A program made the translations under genes and the position numbers. Positions 7,755 through 17,512 of a stretch of DNA of 53,599 nt are shown here, piece after piece. Where the stretch lies: positions 1-53,599 of IMG/VR virus record IMGVR_UViG_3300044954_000264. One strand, written 5' to 3'. Numbering within the stretch: position 1 is the first letter of the stretch; the number at the start of each line of letters is the position of its first letter. The DNA comes from a virus. A model generated the notes under the pieces. That model worked only from the letters and a program-made list of their open reading frames with translations, made no database searches and had not been told where the DNA came from.

Positions 7755-8444
7755 TTATGCTCTAGCTCCTGCTAATACCGGTTCTGTATCTTCTGAGTCC
7801 ACAACCCTAGATCCCACAACTCTTGGGGCTCTTTCAGGTCTGTAAGCCGCCATGGCAGTAGCGGACTTTCCAAGGTTATATCCCTGATTGCCTGCTTCTC
7901 TTGCAAGGGCAGAGAGATAAACCTCAATTCTTTTCTTTTCTTCCATCAGAACGTTGTAGAATGTTGCCACAACCCGCATAACTTCTCTTTCATACTTGCC
8001 TTTGGATTCAGGCGGCATTTTATCAAGAAGGTTTACGAACTTTCCAAGAAGATCAAAAATAGAGTTCTGAAGTTTGTTTATTGACTCGGAAGTCTTAAGG
8101 GTGTCAGACTTAAATGAAACAACTTCCTTGTTTGCCTGTGCGATGGTTCTGTCAAGGAGAGAGGCAACCTGCTTTGGGTCATCAATCATTGAAACTGGGT
8201 CCACGAGGATATTTTTCCTAGCCCAGTCTTTCGCGCCCTGTTCTGCACCCCAGGCTTTGTTTTTAAGCCATTGTCCTGCTCTCTTAAGAAAATCGAACTC
8301 ATTGAGTTCTATCATTTCATTTATGAGAGTAAGCCTGCTTTCTAAAACTATCTTTTGGATATTTTTGTTTTCAACAATAGCTTCCCTAACTGACTCTTTT
8401 ATGGCCAGATTTAGAGCTTCAGATTTTTTTACTTTTGTGTTCAT
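7755..8444 (-). CDS. Helical virion-type protein
   Basis: 229 residues, unrecognised. The N-terminus (ALNLAIKESVREAIVENKNI) is again an amphipathic helix with (I/L/V)xE sites. A basic amphipathic segment FLKRAGQWLKNKAWGAEQGA follows at about residue 55, then a long helical region to about residue 190 and a polar tail. It lies directly downstream of the first tail sheath gene and just upstream of the double-motif protein. Its role is unknown; packaging in the head or a place in the tail are both possible. Confidence 0.55.
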   Translation of the reverse strand: MNTKVKKSEALNLAIKESVREAIVENKNIQKIVLESRLTLINEMIELNEFDFLKRAGQWLKNKAWGAEQGAKDWARKNILVDPVSMIDDPKQVASLLDRTIAQANKEVVSFKSDTLKTSESINKLQNSIFDLLGKFVNLLDKMPPESKGKYEREVMRVVATFYNVLMEEKKRIEVYLSALAREAGNQGYNLGKSATAMAAYRPERAPRVVGSRVVDSEDTEPVLAGARA

Positions 8445-8453
8445 AAGTTATTA

Positions 8454-11400
8454 TCACCCGCTAATGTCGAAATTTCCTCTGTTCGTTAGAACGAAGGAAA
8501 GATCAAGGAACTCAAGGGTACGAACAGGAACGACATAAATCTTTCCACGGATCGTCTTGTTCTCGATATCCACCGTGGTTGTGGTGGTGGTGTCAATCTT
8601 CACGAGATATGCTTCCACGCCCTGCTGGTCTTGGATTCTTTTGAGAACCGGCTGACAGAGCTGCTGGAATCTGGCAAGAGTAGATTCTCTATTTGGCTCA
8701 AACAAGAATCTATTTGCAATCTTACGAATCTGTCTACGAAGGCTAAGCATTAACCTTCTGACATTTACTCTTTCTAGGGCACTTGGACTTGCAAACAAAG
8801 TCTTTTGTCCCCAGACAACCGTTCCCTCAGACCCAGGGAAAGCCACGAGAGGATTTATGTTAACCTGGTATAGGTCGTCCATGTTGTTTCTGGAAAGCTT
8901 AACAGAAGCCTCTTGTGTGGTCTCAAGAGCACCTCTTGAAAAGCCTGCAGGAGCAAACCATGGGAATGCCACAGCATCATTTCTAGAGAAGGCACCGAGG
9001 ACAGCCACGGACGGGGCAACCTCCCTGATAACATTGGAGAGCGAATCTCTAATGATGACGTTCGGGAAATAAGCAGCACCGAAGGAGGAGTTTAGGCCAC
9101 GATCTCTGAAGGTGTTTACGGTATTTCTTACCGAGACAATCTGGTCTTGTCCACCAACGATGGTTGCATTCTGGGTATCTTTTTCTTCGATATCCATAAG
9201 ATAAATGGCATCAAATCTATTTTCTGCCACAGCAAGAGCTTGGTCAGTAAGATACTTGTGGCGGATACCCGGAACTGTCAAAATCTGAACGTCTATTTCA
9301 GATGTGTCGTTCATAACGCTCAGGGCTCTCTCAAATGCCTTAACGGTTGGGCCGTTTGACAAGAGACGATTGCCGTTCTGTAGCTCCTGAACAACTGCAA
9401 TATTGTTCATGTACTGAGTATTTCTATCAAAGATTCTTACGCCATCATATCCGCCCTCTACAAAGAACGAAAACTTTGCAGCCTGACGTACTGTTGGATC
9501 CTGAAGGTCAGAAACCGTAAGAGCCTTTGTGAAGTTTACGGTATCCGTGGTGATACCGCCAGCGCGTACATATACCCAGTCATCTAGGTTGTTCATGTCT
9601 GGGAGATTCGAGGCAGAGATATATGGTACTTTGATTTTCTCCAGAGAGAACAAGTTGTTGTTGTATCTGTCGGCATCAATAATACCATTGGCTGCCGTGT
9701 CCGTCGTGTCCTCATTATCCCTTACGACTACGTTCTGCCAGTCGGTGTGGAAGTTTGGCAAATATCTTGTAAAGGAGACAATGGAATCATCTGGCACAAA
9801 GGAGGCGTTAGACTCAGAAATAGAAATAACTTTCTCAAACTGAACGCCCCAGTAGAACTGCCTGTCGCCAATAGTATTTCCAGAAGCTCCTCTGGAAACG
9901 TTTCTTCTCATTGGAACCGGTGGCTGTGCAAGCTTAAACCATGGATTAGTTGCAATCAAATTTCCGGCATCGGAGTAGGCACCCATTGGAGCAGTACCGC
10001 TTATCATAAGGTGCTGCGAGCCTCTGAAGCCTATAGGAAGGGCGGTAGCGTCTACATTCTGGTCATTTACACCAGAGGCTATCTCTATACGAATATACTT
10101 GGAGTTATTTGGGTACTCACCCTCAACTACAATCTTTTGTTCTCCGTCCGAAGCCTGGAAGTTATAGAACGTGTTGTAGTCGCCGATGACTCTAGCAATA
10201 TAGTTGTCAGCATTTGGATCAAGAGAAAGATTTCTCCACTGCTCCAAAACTTCCCTGCTCTTGTCGGTATCCCCACCATCTCTTATGAGAAGGTCGAATT
10301 TACCATAGAGGTAGGTGTCGCTAAGACTTGGAGCAATATTTTCAATGGAAATTTTGTATCTTCCATTGGAGTCTGCGCCGTCTGAAAGGGTATGAACCTT
10401 GAACAAGTTTTGTGGCTTGCCACCAAAAAGCTGGGAGGTGACCCAAGGAGACCTAGCTGTACGGAACCTATCCTCAAAGTTCTCAAAATTTGGTGCTGTG
10501 GTAGAACCAGAGTTTCTAGCCTGAGAGCCAGTAAGGATAAAGGCAATTCTTTCCATCGTGCTAACGCTAGGAGTAACTGCTCCTGCACCAGTTACGGTAG
10601 CTACGGAGGGGTAAATGTCCCACCAGTTATAAAGAACATAACCTGCTTGCTCTAGTCTGAATGGATCCTTGTTGAAAATGCTTCCGAAGTAATTCGGGGC
10701 AGTTGGATCGAAAGATGCCGTAACGACGTTTGGATAAGAAAGGTCAAGGGCTTTGTGACCATTTAGGAACATCACAAACTCTTGCTTGCTGCTAGAAAGA
10801 TTTACAGAACCAGTTTGGAATCCTCTGATGTTGGCAGCAACAGCAGGGAGAGTGGTGTCTGGGGCCGTATTTGTTCCGCCGACAGAATTTGAAAGCGACA
10901 ATACCACGCCAGAGGCAGCCATGAGCATACCTCTTACAACTGGAAGACCAGAACCGCTTAGACCGGCTTCAGAGAACCATGTAGAACCGTTAGATTCTGA
11001 CATAAATGCCCCGAGGAAGTACATTCTTCCGAGAGGACCCACGTCGGTACCGGAGGAAGTAACAGCGTAGGAGTTGGACCCAAGGGCACCAGAAAGAGTA
11101 CTCTGTGGCTGCTGATCGCCAACCACAAAACCAGCATTTGTTACTTTACCTTTGTTTTGCCCTGAAGTTGTTCTTGCTTGACCAGTTCCAATTCCCAAAA
11201 TTCTAAGGAAAGTTGCTGCCTGGGCGTTTCTTAGCCACTCAGACACAGCCAGAGGTCCATGGGTGGCACCATCTGTGGTCCTTCCGAAAATTACAACGAA
11301 ATCCTGAGCCGTAGGAACCGTAACCGGAACAAACGCAGGACCCTTCTGGGCGGTTCCAACAACTCCAGCAGGAATACCGACCGGAAGAAGGGCTGTAGGC

Positions 11401-11459
11401 CCCGTAAGGTCGATTGTTCTTGCGGACACACCCGCTGACTTGAATGAAATTTCTGTCAT
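8454..11459 (-). CDS. gp18: Tail sheath protein A, T4 gp18-like
   Basis: 1001 residues, longer than T4 gp18 (about 659). The N-terminal 'GIPAGVVGTAQKGPAF' and the C-terminal 'APAGFSRGALE', 'IRKIANRFLFEPN' and 'GKIYVVPVRTLEFLDLSFVL' are characteristic of contractile-tail sheaths. The sheath polymerises around the tube and contracts during injection. The extra length falls in the middle and probably forms additional surface domains. A second, separate sheath gene lies immediately upstream (11518-14559). The gene uses many C-ending codons, as expected for an abundant protein. Confidence 0.92.
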   Translation of the reverse strand: MTEISFKSAGVSARTIDLTGPTALLPVGIPAGVVGTAQKGPAFVPVTVPTAQDFVVIFGRTTDGATHGPLAVSEWLRNAQAATFLRILGIGTGQARTTSGQNKGKVTNAGFVVGDQQPQSTLSGALGSNSYAVTSSGTDVGPLGRMYFLGAFMSESNGSTWFSEAGLSGSGLPVVRGMLMAASGVVLSLSNSVGGTNTAPDTTLPAVAANIRGFQTGSVNLSSSKQEFVMFLNGHKALDLSYPNVVTASFDPTAPNYFGSIFNKDPFRLEQAGYVLYNWWDIYPSVATVTGAGAVTPSVSTMERIAFILTGSQARNSGSTTAPNFENFEDRFRTARSPWVTSQLFGGKPQNLFKVHTLSDGADSNGRYKISIENIAPSLSDTYLYGKFDLLIRDGGDTDKSREVLEQWRNLSLDPNADNYIARVIGDYNTFYNFQASDGEQKIVVEGEYPNNSKYIRIEIASGVNDQNVDATALPIGFRGSQHLMISGTAPMGAYSDAGNLIATNPWFKLAQPPVPMRRNVSRGASGNTIGDRQFYWGVQFEKVISISESNASFVPDDSIVSFTRYLPNFHTDWQNVVVRDNEDTTDTAANGIIDADRYNNNLFSLEKIKVPYISASNLPDMNNLDDWVYVRAGGITTDTVNFTKALTVSDLQDPTVRQAAKFSFFVEGGYDGVRIFDRNTQYMNNIAVVQELQNGNRLLSNGPTVKAFERALSVMNDTSEIDVQILTVPGIRHKYLTDQALAVAENRFDAIYLMDIEEKDTQNATIVGGQDQIVSVRNTVNTFRDRGLNSSFGAAYFPNVIIRDSLSNVIREVAPSVAVLGAFSRNDAVAFPWFAPAGFSRGALETTQEASVKLSRNNMDDLYQVNINPLVAFPGSEGTVVWGQKTLFASPSALERVNVRRLMLSLRRQIRKIANRFLFEPNRESTLARFQQLCQPVLKRIQDQQGVEAYLVKIDTTTTTTVDIENKTIRGKIYVVPVRTLEFLDLSFVLTNRGNFDISG

Positions 11460-11517
11460 TTTTTGTTATCCTTGAGTTTTTTCTAAGTATTTTCCTAGTT
11501 TTGTTTTGGGATTTTTA

Positions 11518-14500
11518 TTAGCTTGTAAACTGAATTGCAGAGTTGGTTATAATGAAGTCGATTGCGATAAACTCTGCTGCCCTTACAGGAATTACCTTAA
11601 TTGTTGCATTCATTCTATTTGCAAGCTTGTCTTGCTCGGTATTATTTCTTTCATCGCAGATTATTTCGAATCTCTCGATTCCGTCGCGGATTTGTACCGT
11701 GGACAATATTGGCTTAACCAGGTCAACAAACCTCTGACGAATTGCAGGGGTGAGTTGATCGAACATGAGACTATTTCCAGCAGCAATAATCTGTTGTTTA
11801 ATGGAGATAATCATTCTATTGACGTTAATAGACTGAAGGGCAGAAGTTGCCTGTTGGAGCGTCTGCTGGGAGAAAATCACGAAATTTTCCCCAGGAAGTT
11901 TGATGATTGGGTTCACTCTTACCGCATAAAGTCTTTCGCGCTCAGGCTGATTTACCTTAACGGAAGACATTTTTACAAAGTCGAGTGCGCCTCTGTTGAA
12001 TCCTGCAGGAGCAAACCAAGGATAAGCAACCCTGTCATTAAATCCGATAGCGGAAAGGGCTGCTACCGAGGCAGGAACCGTAACGTTTCTATTGTTGTTT
12101 ACAGTGTCCTCTACCACCACATTTGGGAAATAGGCGGACATATAAACGTTGTCAACGGCACGGCTTTCAAACATGTCTGCCGTTCTGTTTACAGAAACAT
12201 ATCTTCCGGTGTCACCATCGAAAACTCTGATAACGTCAGAATCGTAGGAAGGAATATCCACGAGATATTGTGCGAGACCATAGGTTCTTACAGCATCCCC
12301 GATGAAGTCAGTTACAAGAGGCTCTCTCTGTCCAGGGACAGCAAGAACATTTATGTTGCTGATAAATGGGTCGGTAATAAGTCTACCGGCAATTCTGTAG
12401 GAAGCCACAGAGTTGTTTCTTCTGGATGTACCTGCCTGGTTTGTAGCAAATCCAGGAGAGGTAAAGGAAGAGTTAGAACCACCGCCGTTTTCAGCAGAGG
12501 TACCCTTGTCTGTCATATATGCCTGTTCTTTATCCAGGATATTGAGACCATTAAATCCACCAAACATGACAGTAGTAAACTTCATGTAGTTTGAGAAACG
12601 ATTAAATGTGGTAGCGTCTCCGGTCTGGAGAAGGGTTCCAAAGGTAATACGATTCAAGTAGGTGTCATTTATTTTGTAGTCACTTGGATTTGGCATACCA
12701 TTTCTAAGATATGCTGCTTCTTTCATGTGGGTATCCACAGAGGCAGTCAAGTCTGTAATGGCTGTGTTTCCAAGGGCAACTCTAGAAAGAGTAAACTTGT
12801 TGTTATTGAAAAGGTCGGCCTGAGAACCGGTTACAAGGGTGTCAAGTTTTTGAATACCCTCAAAAGCCGTGTAGGCTCTTACGAGATTATTTATTTCACC
12901 ATTTATGTTGGTATTCAGAACATCGTTGTTGTTTCTGGTAACTTTTACGCCCCAGTAATAACGAGAGTCTGCGATTTCTGTTGGACCAGGAGTTCCAACA
13001 GGGCCGATTGCGGAAGTAATGGCACCTCTTGTGTTCTTAAATCTAAACGGAAGAGGTGGAACTACGGCATGAAGAAGTCTGTTATCGGTAGAACCAACTG
13101 CCCCAGAGGCTCCAAGGCGGGTAAGCGCAGGGAAAGACGAGGTAGCATCTGTAAGGAATGGGTTCGTGTTAAGTACATTTACCCCACGGAAACCGAAAGG
13201 AAGAGACTTGGCTGGAATAATCTTGTCTTCCACGCCTCTCGACATAACCACGCGAACGAAATTGGATCTTGACGGGTATTTACCTGTCTTTACGAGACGA
13301 CGATCATCCTCGTTTTCTACGTCAAAGTTGAAAAATACCTTTGCGTCACCAACGACTCTGGCAACGTAATTGTCGCTGTCTGGGTCGAGGTTGCATTCAT
13401 TGAACTGTTCAAGGATTTCCGGATTGAGGTCATCATCTTCAAACGATCTCACAAGAACGGCAAAGGAGCCATAGGGATCTTTTGGATCCGTGGATGCCTG
13501 CACGTTTGCGATAGAAACCTTAACCTTGCTATTTGCGTACTCGCCGTCATCAAGAGTCTCAAATCTGAAGAGGTCATATTCCGTAAGACCAAATGGCTGA
13601 GAAATAATTTGCGGACTTGATGGGGTTTTGTATCTGGTGTCGAATCTACCAAAAGCCTCCCTAAAGATCATGGAGGTGTCACCAGAATTTAGGGAAACGT
13701 TTGCAGAACCAGAGGCGATGCACACAGACTTGGAGCCGGTAGATGCAATAGCAATTTCGTTGTCCACGGCAAAGTCAAGATAGAGAAGATGTTTCTCTGT
13801 ACCAAACTTAAGCGGGTCGGTATTAAGAACCTTTCCAAAATAATCATCACTGGTTGGATTAAAGGAAGCGGTAACGATTTTTACGCCCGCATTTCCGTCG
13901 GTAGAACCGAAGGAGGACCCAGCCGAGCTAGAGATGGCTATTTTGATTTTTCTGGAGGAGTCTGGGGTAGCAAAGTCGTCTACCAGGTTTGCGAAGGACT
14001 CATTTGAGTCGAGAACCATTAGTCTGGTGCCGGAGGCACTGAACAACATACCGCGCAAAAGGTGTACGTCCGTGGCAGAACCCGTTGTAAAGAACGAGTC
14101 ATTGTCTGAGAACATTGGGAAGCCGGCTACCTCAGTACCCGTTACAACGTGACGAGCGGTAATAAACTGGACGGAGTGATTGTGTCTGCTGTCAGTTCCC
14201 TGGTTTACGGTAGAGCCACTGATTTTAAATCCGGCATTTACGACAATGCCCTTGGCTCTGGTTGCCTCAATGTCGGCGGCAGTCTCGTTTGCGCCTGCCC
14301 CGAGGGTACGGACAAACGTAAGAGCAAATCTATTTTTAAGATATAGATTTACCGCATATGGGGCTGGCATTTTGGCGTCTAAGGTGCCAAATTTAGTGTT
14401 GAAGTCGGCAAAGGACCCTACTGTAACCGGTACAAAGGCTGGTCCTTTTTGTGCCATTCCGATAACACCGGCAGGGATACCGGTAGGATTCTGTATAACG

Positions 14501-14559
14501 ACAGTTAGGTCTATTTCTCTGTCGAAAAATCCAGGTGCTTTAAAAATTTGCTCAGGCAT
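11518..14559 (-). CDS. gp18: Tail sheath protein B, T4 gp18-like
   Basis: 1013 residues, paralogous to the sheath gene that follows it on the same strand. Shared landmarks include GIPAGVIGMAQKGPAF near the N-terminus, 'FPNVVVEDTV', 'YPWFAPAGFNRGALD' and a C-terminal 'IKVIPVRAAEFIAIDFIITN'. Both copies are intact and similarly long but clearly diverged, so each is probably functional. They could form a mixed sheath, or one could be specialised. The gap between them is 58 bases, with no other gene. This tandem arrangement is less usual than one sheath gene. Confidence 0.92.
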   Translation of the reverse strand: MPEQIFKAPGFFDREIDLTVVIQNPTGIPAGVIGMAQKGPAFVPVTVGSFADFNTKFGTLDAKMPAPYAVNLYLKNRFALTFVRTLGAGANETAADIEATRAKGIVVNAGFKISGSTVNQGTDSRHNHSVQFITARHVVTGTEVAGFPMFSDNDSFFTTGSATDVHLLRGMLFSASGTRLMVLDSNESFANLVDDFATPDSSRKIKIAISSSAGSSFGSTDGNAGVKIVTASFNPTSDDYFGKVLNTDPLKFGTEKHLLYLDFAVDNEIAIASTGSKSVCIASGSANVSLNSGDTSMIFREAFGRFDTRYKTPSSPQIISQPFGLTEYDLFRFETLDDGEYANSKVKVSIANVQASTDPKDPYGSFAVLVRSFEDDDLNPEILEQFNECNLDPDSDNYVARVVGDAKVFFNFDVENEDDRRLVKTGKYPSRSNFVRVVMSRGVEDKIIPAKSLPFGFRGVNVLNTNPFLTDATSSFPALTRLGASGAVGSTDNRLLHAVVPPLPFRFKNTRGAITSAIGPVGTPGPTEIADSRYYWGVKVTRNNNDVLNTNINGEINNLVRAYTAFEGIQKLDTLVTGSQADLFNNNKFTLSRVALGNTAITDLTASVDTHMKEAAYLRNGMPNPSDYKINDTYLNRITFGTLLQTGDATTFNRFSNYMKFTTVMFGGFNGLNILDKEQAYMTDKGTSAENGGGSNSSFTSPGFATNQAGTSRRNNSVASYRIAGRLITDPFISNINVLAVPGQREPLVTDFIGDAVRTYGLAQYLVDIPSYDSDVIRVFDGDTGRYVSVNRTADMFESRAVDNVYMSAYFPNVVVEDTVNNNRNVTVPASVAALSAIGFNDRVAYPWFAPAGFNRGALDFVKMSSVKVNQPERERLYAVRVNPIIKLPGENFVIFSQQTLQQATSALQSINVNRMIISIKQQIIAAGNSLMFDQLTPAIRQRFVDLVKPILSTVQIRDGIERFEIICDERNNTEQDKLANRMNATIKVIPVRAAEFIAIDFIITNSAIQFTS

Positions 14560-14641
14560 TTGCTATTCCTCTAAGGATTTAAATAATATTTGAGGTGACA
14601 ACCTTGACTTAATTAGAGCGAATAAGGTCGTTTCCTAATTT

Positions 14642-15898
14642 TTATGTTTTGTGTTCGTTCAACAAAAACTCTTGTAAGGTCGCGATATCAGAGGCAGAGT
14701 AAACAGACTCTCCCTTTCTCTGATTTCTGCTAATTTTTTTAATATATTTTATAGACTTTTTCCCCGTAATTGGATTAATAAATGTCTTTTTAAACAGAAA
14801 TCTTTCTTCTGTTGTCGGTTTTTGCTTTGTTTTTTGCTCCTGGTTAATATCCGTTAAAATAAATTTGTCATCTGTAGATTTCTCCAGAGGAGGGACAGAC
14901 AGGTCCCTTTCGGTCAAAATATCTCCGGTTGGACTTTCGTCTATTTCAAAGAATACCGTTGGGGCACTCAAATACCTTCTAATTGGAACTGGATTTGCTG
15001 GGCCATTGGTGGCAAGGATAAATCCCTTTACTCTCATAGTAAAATTGTAACGAATTATTCTTTCGTCATCCGAAAAATCATCAAAGTTGTCCTGAGAGGC
15101 AAGGTTATCATCTACATAGGCCATAAACCAGTAGCCCTTGTCGGTACCAAGGCGGAACATCCTGCCCTGCGGTAAAAACGAAGACAAAAACGTCTCAATC
15201 ATGTAGTTCATGTGTTGATGATAGGAAGTCCAGAACAAAACTTCATAAGTGGCTGTAAAAAACTGAGGCTGTGGGATGGCGAACACCTCGAATATATTCT
15301 GTCCTAGGTTGGAGTCCAAAAGAACCCCAGCCTGAACATCCCTACTATCCTTTAAGCTCTCGGTTTTATTAATGTTTGTGGAATTTGGTAGATCCGGGAT
15401 ATTTTTGAAGGCATATTTATTTAGGAGCGTCTGGTAGTCTCTGTCCTCTGGGGCAAGTCTGCGTTTTATTACCAAGTCCCCGGTAAACTGATTCATACCT
15501 CTGCCAGTTATATCCTCTGGGGCTTGTTCTATCCCGGTTCTTCTTATGGACACGGCCGGCAGCAACAAAACTTGATTTTTATCTCTCGGTGGTCTAAGTT
15601 TCTTTGCAAGAGCAAATTTTTCTCCGGTGGCGAAGATCACCTCAGGCTTTTTGAGATAAATTGGCTTTTGGCCACCGCCATATGTTTGGACAGAAAATTT
15701 AATGGTTTCGTTGAACAGGGCGTGCATAGCTCTGTCACAATCCTCAATACCACAAGAAGGAATTGTGAAAGTCTCAGATGCAGCCCCGGCTGGGTCATCT
15801 CCGTAGCCAGAGGGAAGATTCCCTAAGGACTCCCCTGGGATTGGTTCTGGAATATTGTGCCGGGAGACGTTAGTGTCTCTGTTGGAAGTTACCATCAA
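14642..15898 (-). CDS. Tail completion / sheath stabiliser, T4 gp15-like
   Basis: 418 residues. The central part, PQPQFFTATYEVLFWTSY, then 'MNYMIETFLSSF' and 'YNFTMRVKGFIL', follows the pattern of T4 gp15 (a beta strand 'YEL.IFTRY', a helix, then 'EWSLTFEVNGW'), which caps the tail and stabilises the sheath. An early segment with 'VIFATGEKFA' and 'VLLLPAVSIRRTGI' also fits that layout. The C-terminal ~90 residues are polar and basic. Position between sheath and neck genes agrees. The identification rests on pattern similarity, so a related tail-terminator role is an alternative. Confidence 0.6.
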   Translation of the reverse strand: MMVTSNRDTNVSRHNIPEPIPGESLGNLPSGYGDDPAGAASETFTIPSCGIEDCDRAMHALFNETIKFSVQTYGGGQKPIYLKKPEVIFATGEKFALAKKLRPPRDKNQVLLLPAVSIRRTGIEQAPEDITGRGMNQFTGDLVIKRRLAPEDRDYQTLLNKYAFKNIPDLPNSTNINKTESLKDSRDVQAGVLLDSNLGQNIFEVFAIPQPQFFTATYEVLFWTSYHQHMNYMIETFLSSFLPQGRMFRLGTDKGYWFMAYVDDNLASQDNFDDFSDDERIIRYNFTMRVKGFILATNGPANPVPIRRYLSAPTVFFEIDESPTGDILTERDLSVPPLEKSTDDKFILTDINQEQKTKQKPTTEERFLFKKTFINPITGKKSIKYIKKISRNQRKGESVYSASDIATLQEFLLNEHKT

Positions 15899-15919
15899 TT
15901 AATAAGTAGACTATTAGCC

Positions 15920-16651
15920 TTAATAATATTTGCTGTATACGTCTTCGGTATACCCATAGTCGAAAAACCTAAGTTTTCCATTTATGGTTTTGCCGAAGTG
16001 ACTTGGATTAACATCGGGATATACAAGATTGTGAGTTTTAATCATTTCAATTATGTCTTCCACGAATTTTAACTTCTCTGGTGACATCAAAACATCCTGG
16101 ATGGCAGGAATTTTAGGACTTCTAGGAACGTCAGACTTGAGTCGTTTTAATTTGCTTTCTAGACCGTGGTCAACGGATTCCTGATCTAAAATTCCATAAG
16201 TAAACCAGTCTTCGTCTATGCCTGTTATGGCTCTGAACTCTCCTCTTCCCAAAGGCTTAACCAGTTCCGAAATAATCCACTTAAAATCTGGAGAAAAGTC
16301 AAATATTCTTGTTACCAGTTTATTATTTTTTGAGTGCGTGAAAATGGAGACCTCAGCTTCATTTTGTGCGATGCCTGCCTTGTTTTTTGATATTTTGAGA
16401 ACTTTATCGCCAGACAGGGCAAAAACTATTCTGCTGCTTCCCTCGCCGAGTTCTGGAAGATATTTTCTTGCATAGGCGACTTCTGGGTGAGATTTGTGTG
16501 CCCAGGCAAAATCCTCCTCTTCTTCCTTAGTTTCAGGACGAGCACTTCCTGCGGAAATGCTTTTAAACTTCTGCAGATTAAATCCTCTGAGAACTTCCTC
16601 AAGAGAAGCCTCAACAAGATTTTCTATTAAGCTTTTAATTGTTGTGTTCAT
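15920..16651 (-). CDS. Kinase-fold protein 2 with putative capsid-targeting N-terminus
   Basis: 243 residues from ATG 16651, which is preceded by AGGTGAG; GTG at 16663 is an in-frame alternative. The N-terminal helix TIKSLIENLVEASLEEVLRG resembles the recurring targeting motif. Kinase-fold signs are LGEGSSRIVFALSG (glycine-rich loop), VLKISKN (candidate strand-3 Lys), IISELVKP (hinge-like), YPDVNPSHFG (catalytic-loop-like Asp and Asn) and FFDYG (DFG-like). The order and spacing match protein or small-molecule kinases. The catalytic Asp is present here, unlike in the upstream paralogue. An N-terminal head-sorting signal would make it an injected effector (inference). Confidence 0.6.
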   Translation of the reverse strand: MNTTIKSLIENLVEASLEEVLRGFNLQKFKSISAGSARPETKEEEEDFAWAHKSHPEVAYARKYLPELGEGSSRIVFALSGDKVLKISKNKAGIAQNEAEVSIFTHSKNNKLVTRIFDFSPDFKWIISELVKPLGRGEFRAITGIDEDWFTYGILDQESVDHGLESKLKRLKSDVPRSPKIPAIQDVLMSPEKLKFVEDIIEMIKTHNLVYPDVNPSHFGKTINGKLRFFDYGYTEDVYSKYY

Positions 16652-16663
16652 GGTAGTGCTCAC

Positions 16664-17512
16664 CTAATATTGTGCCTTATAGTGTTTATCAAAAACGCTC
16701 TTAGTTAAGCCGTAGTCATAAAGTCTTATTTTGCCTTTTACCGTTCTTCCAAAGTGTTCTAGTCTTACGAGGTCTCCGATTTCAAGTTCAAGTTTTTTTG
16801 CAACGTCCATGAGATCTTTTGCAAATTTTATAATAGGCGAATGATAATTTAGACTTTTTAGAAAGTCGGATTGCCTATTTGCTCTTGCGATTCTTTCCAT
16901 GTAAATCTCTACGTCTTCGTCTTCGCCAAGTTGTTTGGCTCGGTCTGCATTATCCCGGTATCTATCAATGTCGGAGGCCAACTTATCCATTTGAGCTTTT
17001 CTCCAACGCCAAAAATCTTCTAAGCTTCTATTGTACTCAAACCAATCCATCAATCTTTGAAACTTATCACTATCAAGCCCAATGAATTGTTCAAATTCAT
17101 TAGGCTCCAGAGGTTTTACAATTTCGGCTACCATCCACTTAAAATCTGGAGAAAAGTCAAATACTTTAGTTACCAGCTCGTTTTGGCCAAGCTTTTGAGC
17201 CACCTCAACCTCGGCTTTATTTTGTGCGGCTCCAGCATTATTTTTGGCAATTTTCAAAGTTTTGTCACCTGACAAAGCGAAAGTTATTCTTGAAGAACCA
17301 CTGCCAAGAAATGGCAAAAATTTCTTCGCGTAGACAATTTCTGGATGGGCTTCCTGACCGGCTGTCGGAATATCCCAAATGTATTCTGGTTCCTTTGGTC
17401 TTTCGTTTGTTCTAGAAATTCTCTTAAACTGCTCAAAATCAAACTTGCCCAAAATTTCCAAAATGAGTAAGTTTACAGTTTCTTTAAGAGTATCATAAAT
17501 TTCGGTACTCAT
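16664..17512 (-). CDS. Kinase-fold protein 1, paralogue lacking the catalytic-loop Asp
   Basis: 282 residues. The N-terminal helix (IYDTLKETVNLLILEILG) is of the targeting type. FLGSGSSRITFALSG (about 69-82), LKIAKN, FKWMVAEIVKP and LYDYG (about 264-268) parallel the downstream paralogue, but the catalytic-loop position reads VRLEHFG without the expected Asp, so it may be a pseudokinase. An insert of about 60 residues between hinge and catalytic region is charged and helical. It ends in TAG, and the following codon is in frame with the second paralogue, so amber readthrough would join the two. The start at 17512 overlaps the stop of the neck gene (ATGA). Confidence 0.6.
   Translation of the reverse strand: MSTEIYDTLKETVNLLILEILGKFDFEQFKRISRTNERPKEPEYIWDIPTAGQEAHPEIVYAKKFLPFLGSGSSRITFALSGDKTLKIAKNNAGAAQNKAEVEVAQKLGQNELVTKVFDFSPDFKWMVAEIVKPLEPNEFEQFIGLDSDKFQRLMDWFEYNRSLEDFWRWRKAQMDKLASDIDRYRDNADRAKQLGEDEDVEIYMERIARANRQSDFLKSLNYHSPIIKFAKDLMDVAKKLELEIGDLVRLEHFGRTVKGKIRLYDYGLTKSVFDKHYKAQY

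Noticed and set aside
9747-10385. Plus-strand frame opposite the first sheath gene
   Set aside because: Shadow of a long, certain gene; no ribosome site or recognisable motif.
11506-12594. Plus-strand frame of 362 codons opposite the second sheath gene
   Set aside because: Despite its length it is antisense to a clear sheath gene, with many Cys, Arg and Ser as expected from reversed coding sequence.
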